From: Hevea brasiliensis
Lineage: Eukaryota; Streptophyta; Magnoliopsida; Malpighiales; Euphorbiaceae
DNA: 64,000 nucleotides
NCBI RefSeq assembly: GCF_030052815.1
Contig: NC_079503.1
Coordinates: 44,806,735-44,870,734, forward strand
Reading direction: 5' to 3'
Shown: positions 47,301 to 57,485 of the stretch, piece after piece
Layout: each line of letters begins with the position of its first letter
Position numbering within the stretch: the stretch's first letter is position 1
Translations under genes and position numbers: made by a program
The notes under the pieces: model-generated
What the model was told of the DNA's origin: nothing
Database searches by the model: none
What the model saw: the letters and a program-made list of their open reading frames with translations, nothing else

Positions 47301-47964
47301 TTGGGGAAGAAGAGTAGCTGCAAAAAATTCTCTAAAATGGTCTTCTTTTTCTGCCCATTTATGTATTGTAAATGTCTTCCTTTAATTTGATTGGCTAAGG
47401 GGTTCTAATTACATCAAGCTTATGTCATTAATGCCTTTTTATTTGATTTTTCTTTCTTCTTTCTTTAACTCATTTCTAATTAAATTTTTACTAATATTTA
47501 TTCATATTTTTTATCATAATAATTATTTACTTAACTGGACAAGTCGGCCAAAAATCACCTCTGAAGGCGAAATGACCAAAATGCCTTCCGTTTGGCTCAA
47601 CGAGCCAAAATTGTCTGTACCGATTGAAAAATTTTTCTAAATATTTTCTTGGAATTCTAATGCCATAGGAACCTCAATGACCCTTCTCTGGAGTCCCAAA
47701 AATTATTTTATAATTTTTTTCCCGGGTTAGGCTCTCGCTATAGAACCGCAACTTCCCTCTGGGTTACCCATCGCTTGGGCACCGACTCGTTTAACTTGGT
47801 TGTATTTTATTTCTAAAATTTTTTTCTAAATTTTTCTTATTAATATTTGAGTTAATTATGGTTCCTGACTTTAGTTTAAATATTTTTCCGGACGTTCTAG
47901 TCAGGGCCCACACTGACACCGATCACCGAGACTGCATTTGAGTTGCTACGGGTAGGGTGTTACA
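44373..47964 (-). repeat. LARD 5' LTR
   Basis: 3592 bp, almost identical to the 3' LTR apart from local differences. A 21-bp unit ending in CATGAATACGG is expanded to about three copies at 45415-45475. Stretches at 45262-45300, 47725-47745 and 47900-47945 differ in clusters, the last destroying the CpG-rich terminal motif that is intact in the other LTR. Confidence 0.92.
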
Positions 47965-49453
47965 AGAAAACTCCAATTAGTTTGGGCCATACAGATCTAG
48001 AACCCTAAGAAACAGGGCTCTAACTTTGTTTCAGACTTGGTCCTCAAATTATGAACATAAGAACCCTAAAATGGGAGTCAAAGTTTCTGATCTAAACATG
48101 AGTCCTGGTATAATAAGGTACATGAGTCCAGGCCAGTGATTTGGCCATAATTAATTCTAAAAAACTTGAAAAATTGTAATAAAATTTTTTGAGTGACTAT
48201 AAGACATAGAGAAACAAATTCTATGAGGGGAGTGTGGCCAAACAGTGGCCACATCCTAGTCAATCTGCTATGTAAAGACAGTGCACCAAATCTAGACCTA
48301 AAGAAAAGTCCATAAAATAATTAGGGATATGAGATGAAATGAATTAGAATAAATTGTTAAGCATAAAAATAACGTGAATTAATGAAATTATAAATACTTA
48401 ATAGTATTATTCTACCCAAAGTACACCTAGACTCATTTATATAGCTTGGATCGATTGGTATACCAATTAGGGACTACATATTGCAGTACTGCCCACAGGG
48501 ATAATCATTGACAGACAACATATGTCTAAGATGATTGTTCTACTGGCTTTGTGCCTGCCTGATGGCCATAGTGCCAATTTTTATTATTACTAGCTTATGC
48601 CTGCCCGCTGGCCTTGTGCTTGATAGGACCGTTGTATACTTGATAGACATACGACTGTCTAACTTGTATACTCCCGTGTATCCAGTCTTTATAGTCTGTC
48701 ATAGGTTACTGGGGCACATAAATGAATACAAATCTTTAATTGAAATAAAAACATGAGAAGACTGTTAAGGTGAACTTCTTGAATTAAACAAAAGATACAT
48801 GATAAAAAGATTCCGACCAATTTATTTTGTCCAAAGTTCTATAAACATGTGAAAGACCTAGAAATTCATAAAATTTTATATTTCCTTATAAGAATACATG
48901 TAGAATAATTATTTCAGTTATTTGTTTATTTTTATTTCAATATATGCACCACTAAGCATTATGCTTAGCGCGTTGGTTCTTACCACGCGTAGGTACAGGA
49001 GAGCCACAGCAGCAGCAGCAGCAACAGCAGTAAAGCCTAGACAGGATTTGAGCAGATCTGCTACAGTGTAGATTGTCACCTCACCAGTTCATTTTAGTAG
49101 GGCTCATGTATAGTCAGATTTTGTATTTTGGTTATTGTATGTAATAAATCAGATTGAGATATGTAACTAAATTTTGGATTGTATATAAAATTGTATATTA
49201 TTGTGAGTAATGTTATATGAATAAAATGCAAGTTTATTTTATTTGAAAATTTTATGAGTAATGGTATGATATGGTATATGAACAATTGACATGAGAAATG
49301 ATGTGATGGAATGGGATAAAAAAAAATTCTACACGTAATACAATATAATTGAATTAATATTGTATATGACAAGACAAAATAGGGTGCTTCTGCACCGAAT
49401 GTAGCACACTTTGCTCGGCTACACTGTAGACCAGGTAGGGGTGTCACATAACA

Positions 49454-50632
49454 TCTCTCCCCACACAAGTAATGTTTCCAGATCTTCAAGGAAAAGACAA
49501 TGGCTGCCAGCTCCAAGTCGTGTGTAGGATAATACCTCTCATGTGGTTTAAGTTGGCGAGAAGCATAGGCAATGACATTTCTATCTTGCATCAACACACA
49601 GCCCAATCCATTATGAGAAGTGTCATTGTATATGGTGTACTCTTTACCCAAGGTAGGCAAAGTTAAGACTGGAGCTTCAGTTAAACACCTCTTTAACTCA
49701 TCAAAACTCTTCTGGCACCAATCAGTCCACTGAAATTTCACATCCTTCCTAAGTAGCTTAGTTAGTGGCGATGGTAGCATGGAGAATCCCTTCATAAACC
49801 TTCAATAATACTCGACTAAACCAAGGAAACTCCGAATTTCAATGACATTTCTAGGTGGCTTCCAATTAAGAATGGCTTCTACTTTGCTAGGATCCACCTG
49901 GATACCCTCTGAAGATATAATATGCCCCAAAAAGTAATCTCCTTTAACCAAAACTCACATTTTGATAGTTTGGAATACAACTGTTTTTCCCTCAAAGTCT
50001 GTAATACTATCCTCAAGTGCTTGTCATGTTCCTCTGCATTCTTTGAGTACACCAAAATATCATCAATGAACTCCATTACAAAATGATCCAAATATGGCCT
50101 AAAGATAGTGTTCATCAGGCCCACAAAAGCAGCTGGAGCATTAGTCAACCCGAATGGCATCACCAAGAAATCATAATGGCCATACCGAGTCCTAATGGTA
50201 ATTTTAGGAAAACTCTGCTCCTGCACCCTCAACTGATAGTAGCTCGATCTCAAGTCAATCTTGGAGAATACAGTTGCATTCTTCAACTGATCAAATAGAT
50301 CATCAATCCGTGGCAGAGGATATCTGTTCTTTATGGTCACCTGACTCAACTATCTGTAGTCTATGCATAGATAGAGAGTACCATCCTTCTTCTTCACAAA
50401 CAATACTGGTGCTACCCAAGGTGACACGCTAGGGTAGATGAAAACCTTATCTAGCAACTTCTGTAATTGCACTTTCAACTCTTTCAACTCAGCAGGTGCC
50501 ATCCTATAAGGAGTGATAGAGATTGGCTCCACACCAGGCATAGTCTCAATTTCAAACTGCACCTCTCTTTCTAGAGGCAATCCCGACAATTCTTATAGAA
50601 AGACATCCAAAAAATCATATACAGTAGGAATA
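49454..50632 (-). pseudogene. G3 chromovirus pol: RT and RNase H
   Basis: Minus-strand coding from [13 protein letters not shown] through [48 protein letters not shown] (RT catalytic FIDD) and into RNase H ([23 protein letters not shown]). Broken by stops at the YR-QLSQ junction (about 50350), near 49800 and near 50595, and by a short deletion near 49930. An apparent extension of the reading frame below 49448 is only LTR-C sequence. The 3' continuation is 38529-38083. Its 5' side is cut at 50632 by G2; the next expected codons, matching G2 at about 60965, must lie beyond the window. Confidence 0.92.
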
Positions 50633-51232
50633 TGTCACACCCTACCCCTCTGTAAGGCATAACATGATCCCGTAGTATATCTAATGAATTACTAACTCCG
50701 TCTACTGGTAACCCATTAAATACACTACAAGGGATTTTAAAAACTTTTCTTACTTCTTTTACAGTGGTGAGCACTATTATCAGGTGTTAAAAACCTTTTT
50801 GAACTGAAGTGATAGAACTAACATATTTGAATTATTTGGAATTTCTGTAAAAATTTTGGCAGAGTGCCATCTGTATTTTGGATAAAACAGTTCTTCAGAA
50901 AACCTGTAAAAAGCACTTCAATATATTTCCAAATCTCAACTCCAACATATTCTCAACACAACATTTTTCTCAACTCAAATCCACAGTGATTTTTCAAAGA
51001 CTGAGATAAAAGAAATATAATACAATTTTTACAAGTCAAAATAACTCATAATTATTTTACAACTTCAATGTACAATTTTAATTTACAACTGCTCAAAACC
51101 AAAAACAATATATACATACAGTGGTCATACATTACAGTACAAAATGCAAAATGTTGGTATACTCATTATACCCGGTAATCTCTCACTGGAGGTACTAGCA
51201 CTTAGTCTGCTCTGCCTGTCATTCTGTCTACC

Positions 51233-51270
51233 GCGATAAGAATAAAGCTATCGCTGAGACAATGTCTCAG
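51233..51270 (-). other. Twin hairpins, G2 3' LTR
   Basis: GCGATAAG/GCTATCGC (51233-51240 with 51247-51254; pairing is incomplete at one end) and CTGAGAC/GTCTCAG (51254-51260 with 51264-51270), followed by TGGTGCAC. The stems differ in sequence from the G1 family but pair in the same places. Confidence 0.65.
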
Positions 51271-51534
51271 TGGTGCACAACATTAACCAAATACATCTTT
51301 AAATCACAATTCATAAATCATACAAATAGTGGATACTTAAAACCATAGTGAATTTCAAGACAGTAATTGTCAACAAGAATTTAAACTCCATTTCTCAATA
51401 TCACAATAAATTTCAATAAGTCAGATCATGGTTGAATTCAAAAGACAGTATATGTCAATAAGAGTTTAAATTCATTTCACAATCTCATAATACAAATCAA
51501 TAAATCACACACAGCTTAATCATGTACCAAAGTT

Positions 51535-51730
51535 CAATTCGTCCCAAAAGCCGATGGCTAATGAGGTATTCAATTCGTCCCAAAAGTCGATGACTAATGA
51601 GGAATAACATAGCTAGCTAGCAAAAATATGAGTACTCATCCAATTCGTCCTCAGCAGGCACACACCTCAACACTTCAGCCAGAGAGGGAATTCAATTCGT
51701 CCCACTAGACAAGCTAGTGAGGAATACAAT
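51535..51730. repeat. CAATTCGTCC short repeats in the G2 LTR
   Basis: Four copies of CAATTCGTCC. Two lie in a clear tandem unit of about 38 bp (CAATTCGTCCCAAAAG with a GCCGATGGC or GTCGATGAC variant, then TAATGAGG). The second LTR repeats the same block at 63810-63990. Confidence 0.8.
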
Positions 51731-54110
51731 CAATATACATGATAGCTGTGGTTTCAAACCATTTCCAATGCTTTTCAATCAATAAGTATCCATCAATATC
51801 ATTCAAATAATTTCTCACAGTTTCAAATCATTTACAATGCTTTTCAAGCAATAAATATCCATTTAAACACATTTCCACAATTTAAAACAATAATGTACAA
51901 ATAGTCATAATTCATTTCAATTGAAAAATTCAAAAGAAATAGTTATTGTACACAAACCTCTGATAACTATCTCTTGGTCTGGACTCAGTGTTTCCTTCCC
52001 TTTTCCTGAGTCTTTGGTAACTGAGAAACACAATTTGAAGTGTTTCTGTACTAAATTAAATTGTCTCTAACGATAATGTTCGATAAGTAATTCACTGAAA
52101 GCTATTATTTGCTTAATCGCCTAATATACCGACCCTCGATGCGTTCTAGGTAAATTAGGTTTTAGTGTCACTAATATGTCACATTCAATAGTATTTTAGG
52201 GTTGGTACACGTTACCAATTTCATTTCCTTGTTTAGTGCATTTTATTGCAACTTGCTAGATTCCGATATACTGGTTTGACCTAGCCGGACGACCTAGTTC
52301 CCTCGATTTTCGAGTTTCGATCAAAACTACAAACTTGTAGATCTATGTCTTATTGCACGCGGGGAAAAATTTCATGTCAATCCGAGTTATGTATACCAAG
52401 TTATGGTCATTTTGCTATTGCTGGTCAAATGGCATCAAATTAGGTCATTTTAGGTAAACTTTGGTCAACTTTGGTCAACTTTGGTTCGGCCAGTTTTTGG
52501 ACCCGAACTTGTGCAAGCTGTTTGACTTGCTTATGGTCATTTCTGGGCTTTGGTGTCTTCATAAGACTTGTAGGTATGGGTATTAAATATTCATGGTTAA
52601 AATTTCAGGTCAATTGGACCTGTTTTGAGTGAGTTATGGCCTAAACACTAACTGCTGCCCAAATGGTCAGTTTTCAGGTTTCACTTGCACTTAATCCGAA
52701 TTGGTTATTTTTCATGCTACCTTGCAAGCAGAATTTTGGTATGCTTTCTTAATGAAAGTTGGCACATTTTGTGCCTAGTTTCACCTCCAATTGGTCTCAT
52801 ACCAATTGGAGTTACACATTTAAAGTTATAGGTTAAAATGTACACTGCCCTTAATTACATTGCATAAACATGTATCAATTACACATTTACCTTACTCTAA
52901 GTCCATCTCTCTTACCCATTTTGTTTTGGTACATTACCAAAACCATTTATCACTTCACATTAAAATCATTTTGGCCAGAATACAAACATCCTCAATACAC
53001 CAAATAAAACTCTAATGCATAAAGTCCAATTACAACCATAAATACACATAACACTACTCATTATTTCATACAATTTCCACCACTAATTTATATACATATC
53101 CATCAATCCTCAATGTCATAATTCTGCCAATATCTTTATGAATTCATACATTCATCAAAGAGTCCCAAGGCTGCCGAATTGTTCCACAATGCCAAAGTTT
53201 CACATATTTTCCTCAACTTCAATTCCAAATGCATAATCACCAGTACATGTGGAAATAACTTACTAGGACATCAATTCACCCTATTCAACATGAATTCTCA
53301 TCAAACATATGTAAGAATATTTCATTAACCATACAACTCAATGGCTGTCCAAAAATTGATATATCAAGAACTCCTCAAAACTTAAAATTTCCTTCACAAA
53401 GCAAACACCCATAACATGTATACAAACTTTAATAAAGAAATATTCAAAAATACAAACTTACCTTTGGTTGGGACTTGTTAAACCTTGATTAAACTTCTTG
53501 ATTTTAGTATCAAACTCTTCCTTGTGATGTGGGGATAAAACTTAATGAAGAAACCCAAGTGATTGGAGGTGAAATGAGGAGTGGAGGAAGCTTGGAGCAA
53601 AACGGCAATGGAAGTTTCCCTAACTCTCCATTTCGGCAAGGTTGAGAGGATTTGGAGAAGATGAAGTGCAGATGGTGTAATGGACTTACACCTGCCCCAT
53701 TTAGTGTTTAATTAAATCCCTAGTGGTCCACTCACCAAATTTAAATCATATAATATGTTAAATGTGTTATTTACATAATTTTCACTCCACTTTTGGCTAT
53801 TTACATTAGGTACCACCAAATTAATTTTTCATTTTATTTTCTAAGTGTAATATTATTTATTTTTTATGGACATTTAGGTCAAAAGACAATTCGAGATGTC
53901 AAATGACCATAATGCCCCTGTTCGGGTTGCATTCCCAATTTTTCGGTAACACCGGGTTTTATCTGTTTTTCGATTTCTCACTTTTCCTTGTACTAATACT
54001 TTAATTTTTCTTTGATATTTCTAATGATATTTATACTTCAATTGATGTCTCTTTAAGTCCTAAAAATATTTTCCAAGGTTCCCATGATCGAGGCTAGTCA
54101 GTCCACGCCG

Positions 54111-54161
54111 TGACTTCCTCAAAAGGTCACCCATCGCTAGGGTTCTCGACTCGCTTAACTT
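54111..54161 (-). promoter_or_regulatory. 5S-like box A/box C motif, G2 3' LTR
   Basis: In element sense: AAGTTAAGCGAG, a spacer ending in CCCTAGC, then GATGGGTGACCT and GAGGAAGTCACGG. The first nine bases of box A and eleven bases of box C are identical to plant 5S rRNA. The spacer between them is 7 bp shorter than in 5S. Position is about 175-225 bp from the LTR start. Role unknown; a Pol III-type or architectural function is speculative. Confidence 0.65.
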
Positions 54162-54336
54162 GGTTACATTTCTTTGCTATTATTTTTCCTTTGTTTTTCT
54201 TGTGTTTTCTTTTCTTGTATTTCATTATTTTATGTCTCCTCACTCATAACGAAGTGTAGTTCTAGGCATCCTAGCTGTCCGGACAGAACTGGTCACCGGA
54301 ACAGTAGAACGCACTATCGAACTTAGGGGTGTTACA

Positions 54337-54352
54337 ATTCTCCCCCCCTTAA
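54337..54352 (-). other. G2 polypurine tract
   Basis: The minus strand is AAGGGGGGGAGAAT beside the 3' LTR, the expected primer for plus-strand synthesis. Confidence 0.85.
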
Positions 54353-54449
54353 AATAAATTTCGTCTTGAAATTTTTATCTGGCATTAGTCTCTGAACAGC
54401 TGTGGGTGCTGTCTCCTCATATCCTCTTCACGTTCCCAAGTAGCTTCTT
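54353..54449 (-). pseudogene. G2 pol: last chromodomain codons
   Basis: The minus strand encodes the end of the chromodomain (ATWEREEDM, then RRQHPQLF and a stop) followed by a short 3' untranslated tail. It is separated from the rest of the chromodomain at 58156 only by solo LTR-D and its TSD, so the frame was intact here before that insertion. Confidence 0.88.
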
Positions 54450-55004
54450 TGTAACACCCCCGTTGTATAGCCTGGTATATTTCACTATTCCGGTGACCGG
54501 TGTCGGTCCGGACAATTAATGGGATTAGGGCCACACTTAAGACAATTTGAGAAGCCATAAACACAAATAATTAGTAATGTTTAATTAGTTAACTATAAAT
54601 AAGAAAAACAGAACATAAGAGGTTAAACGAGCCGAGAGTCACAAATGATGAGTGACCTCTCTGAACGCATCACAAGTCGTTTTAAACTCAAATTTCGAAC
54701 CGTAAAAAGTGACGCTGCGGTCCTTAGGACCCTTATGAACACAGTGGAAAAGAGAAAATCATGAAAAAGAACTGTTAAGCCAGTCAAATAATTAGGTCAG
54801 GGAGCCGGAAAAAAATATTGGATTATTTGCAAACCGAGATGAATCGGCGAGGGGCAATTTGGTCAATTGACCCCGAGAGCTGACTCCTGACCTAACTGTC
54901 AAATAAAATCGGAGAAAAGAAAATTTCGGAATCGAGAATTAAATTAAAGAACTAATAGAAAAAAAAAAAAGAGAAAAGGAAAGAGGTTGGAAAAGTCAAA
55001 AGTT

Positions 55005-55026
55005 ATGACATCATGCATGATGTCAT
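55005..55026 (+). promoter_or_regulatory. Perfect 22-bp palindrome in LTR-D
   Basis: ATGACATCATG followed by its exact inverse. The two TGACATCA halves resemble a CRE/as-1-type TGACGTCA with the CpG decayed. The same palindrome lies at 35144-35165 in LTR-B, with variants near 1236, 3266, 34202 and 39096. Confidence 0.6.
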
Positions 55027-57182
55027 AACTAAATTAATAAATTGAATTAATTAATTTGGATTTAGGGGTCTTCCATAAGCCAAAAACGTGTAAAGGAAAA
55101 CAAAAGGAAAAAAAATTGGGATTTTCTTCTTCTTCTTCCATCAAGTGCCACCCATCTCTCCCTTTCATTCTCACTCACTTGTTCCACCATTTTTAAGAAT
55201 TAGAAAGCTTGAATTTCCTTACTTACTTCCATAAATTCACAAAGTCCCAACATTAAAAATTCTCTTTACATGTTGAAGAAGCATTAGAGAGTAAAAAGAA
55301 AAAGAAAGACTTGAAGGAAGTAAAACCTAGAAACCCACCAAGCAAGGTTAGTGTTTATCTCTTAAATTTTTCTTTATATTAATGATTAACTATTTGTATT
55401 AAGTTGGAATTTGATAAAAGTTAAAACAAAATGTTAAGATAAGGGATCATAAAGATTTCAGCCAGCATGGTATGAAGGTATTGTTTCATGGTTTGATTGA
55501 CTTAAATGAATATATGAACCTTAAGTAGTTGAGTTATTATGGTTTAAGGCTTTGGAAGTAGTTAAATATAATGAATTAGTGAGATTAGGGTTTCAATGCT
55601 AGGGTTTATGAACCAAAAATTGGAGAAATACATAAATGGCATGTTTAACCTATTGTGAAATGAAATAATGGTCAATTATGACCAAATAAGTTGTGTGGGA
55701 ATTGTTGGAATAAAAATCAAATTCGTAGGTCAATGGTCATGCTGCTGGCAGCATGACCAAACCCACTTTGAAGGACCAAAACTCAAATTTTACAAGTCCA
55801 ATTGATATGCCACCAATTGGAGATGAAAATAGACATAAAAGAGCACAATTTTCATTAAGGAACCATGGCCAAAAACTGACTAAAACTTGGTGAAACAATT
55901 GACCAAAGTGGATTGATTGCAGGCTGCCATCAAGATTAAACTGACCAAATGAACAGTAACTGTTCATTTGGTCATAACTCGAGTTAGACAGGTCAAATTG
56001 ACCTGAAATTTGGCCAGGGGTTAGAGGGCATATAGATCTAAAACTTTCATGAAGAACATCACCCCAAATTATGCCATTAACCCATTCAAATTATTGAGCA
56101 AAGTTAGGTTACCAAACCTGCAACTCTGCAGAATTTTTATTGAGCAGCAATGTTTGGATAGCTATAACTCCCTCTAGAAAACTCGGATTTAGGCGATTCT
56201 TGAACCGATGGAAACCTAAGACATAGTAGAACATTTCATATGAAGAAAGTTAGACCAAATTATGAACTTAACTTAATCAAATTACTGACCAAAGTTGGAC
56301 CAAAATCTGCCAGAACCCAAAAATGCAAGATGAATAAAGGCACGTGAACAGTAAACTTATTTTGGCCATAACTTGAGCTACAAAACTCCAATTGAGGTGA
56401 TCCAAAAATGAGAATACACTTAAGACAATAAGGAACATTTTCTATGAAGGGAGTTTTGTCAAATTCCAACAGTAGACTGACCAATGAAATAGTGCAACTT
56501 CGGAGAACCAAAACCGAAAATTGGCAATTTTGTCAAAATGACCTAAGCTTTAAACAAATGACCAAAACCAACAAGTTTGGTGACCAAAATGTGGTATGTG
56601 GGTGAAGTTGGAGTTCCCATACCTATTAAGCCTTAGAAAGTCAATAATTTGACTTGAATAGTGCAGTAAATAGTAACCCGAAACACAAAAATTTCGAGAA
56701 CGTCGAATTTAACACGTTAGAGCTAGGTAAATGTGAAGTTAAGTTTATTTTGGATTTATTTTAAGTTTTAGTACTGAAACATTGGAAAATTTCGTATTTC
56801 AGTGGAAAAGAATATCGGGACAGAACCCGAGGAGTCGAGTCAAGGCCAACAGGCGACTCGTTTGAGGTTTGTGCACAACATATACTTTTATAATCATCTT
56901 TTGCATAATGTTTTGAATAATGTGAAATATTGGATTATAGCATTTTTATGATGTTTGATTTAAATTGTGAAAGTTATTGTTTATATTTGAAATGACAATG
57001 TTTAGCAAATTGTTAAGATAAGTTTTGAAACCACAGTGTCATGACCATATATTTGAACACCTCACTAGCACGACTAGTGGGAGTAATTAGTTTTGAATTT
57101 TGATTCCTTCTCTGGAGAAGTGTTGAGGTGTGCCAGTAGAAGAGGATGTGAATGGATATCCATATATTTGAGCTAGCTAGCC

Positions 57183-57262
57183 TGTGATATGATTTCTCTT
57201 TAGCCTCTGGCTATTGAGATTCATGTGATTTCTCTTTAGCCTCTGGCTATTGAGATTCTATT
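57183..57262 (+). repeat. Tandem 40-bp repeat in LTR-D
   Basis: Two almost exact copies of a unit starting GTGATATGATTTCTC or TGTGATTTCTCTTTAGCC, each with TTTAGCCTCTGGCTATTGAG (an inverted GCCTCTGGC). It corresponds to the CAATTCGTCC repeat block of G2 LTRs. Confidence 0.75.
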
Positions 57263-57445
57263 TGTTTCGAATGGCGTGATCTAACTGTGGGTTTTATGAA
57301 ATGTGTTTTGATACTTTGAAATGAACTTGGTTTACATGTAAAATCTCACAATGCATGATTGTATTTAATTTTCATGTTTAGCCAAATTTTTGAATGAATG
57401 TGCTTTAAGCTTTGCATAAAGATTATTTTAGTATATTGTGCACCA

Positions 57446-57485
57446 CTGAGTCCTAGTACTCAGCGATAGCTTTTATTGCTGTCGC
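57446..57485 (+). other. Twin hairpins, LTR-D
   Basis: CTGAGT/ACTCAG around CCTAGT, directly followed by GCGATAGC (57463-57470) pairing with GCTGTCGC (57478-57485) across TTTTATT. Preceded by GTGCACCA. See the finding on covarying hairpins. Confidence 0.7.

Larger units (their letters stand above)
40456..47964 (-). mobile_element. LARD-like non-autonomous gypsy element
   Basis: A 7.5-kb element with the perfect TSD AGAAA (40451-40455 and 47965-47969). Two LTRs of 3562 and 3592 bp flank an internal region of only 355 bp (44018-44372), which keeps just the polypurine tract, a short tail of the pol gene, the leader and the initiator-tRNA primer site. There is no gag or pol. The ends of the internal region match G1 closely, so a G1-type chromovirus probably supplied the proteins. 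This is the structure defined as a large retrotransposon derivative. It inserted into solo LTR-C. Confidence 0.93.
38530..49448 (+). mobile_element. LTR-C: solo gypsy LTR, interrupted by the LARD element
   Basis: A plus-oriented LTR from TGTGACACCCTCAC (38530) to GGGGTGTCACA (49448), with TSD TAACA at 38525-38529 and 49449-49453. Net length is about 3.4 kb (38530-40455 plus 47970-49448). It is a family diverged from LTR-B/D but with the same landmarks: 5S-like motif 38702-38748, TGATGTCATAATGACATCA-type palindrome near 39096-39126, splice-donor-like GTTAGT at 39427-39432, twin hairpins 48952-48989. No internal region, hence solo. Confidence 0.92.
50633..54336 (-). repeat. G2 3' LTR
   Basis: 3704 bp, TGTCACACCC ... 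GGGTGTTACA, nearly identical to 62906-64000 over the shared part. It contains twin hairpins (51233-51270), a series of CAATTCGTCC repeats with hairpin potential (51535-51730), a donor-like GTAAGT (minus strand, 53456-53461) and the best-preserved 5S-like motif (54111-54161). Confidence 0.94.

Noticed and set aside
49094..49448. C-terminal extension of the G3 RNase H reading frame
   Set aside because: The codons below 49448 are LTR-C sequence read by chance after the insertion; the true continuation is at 38529.
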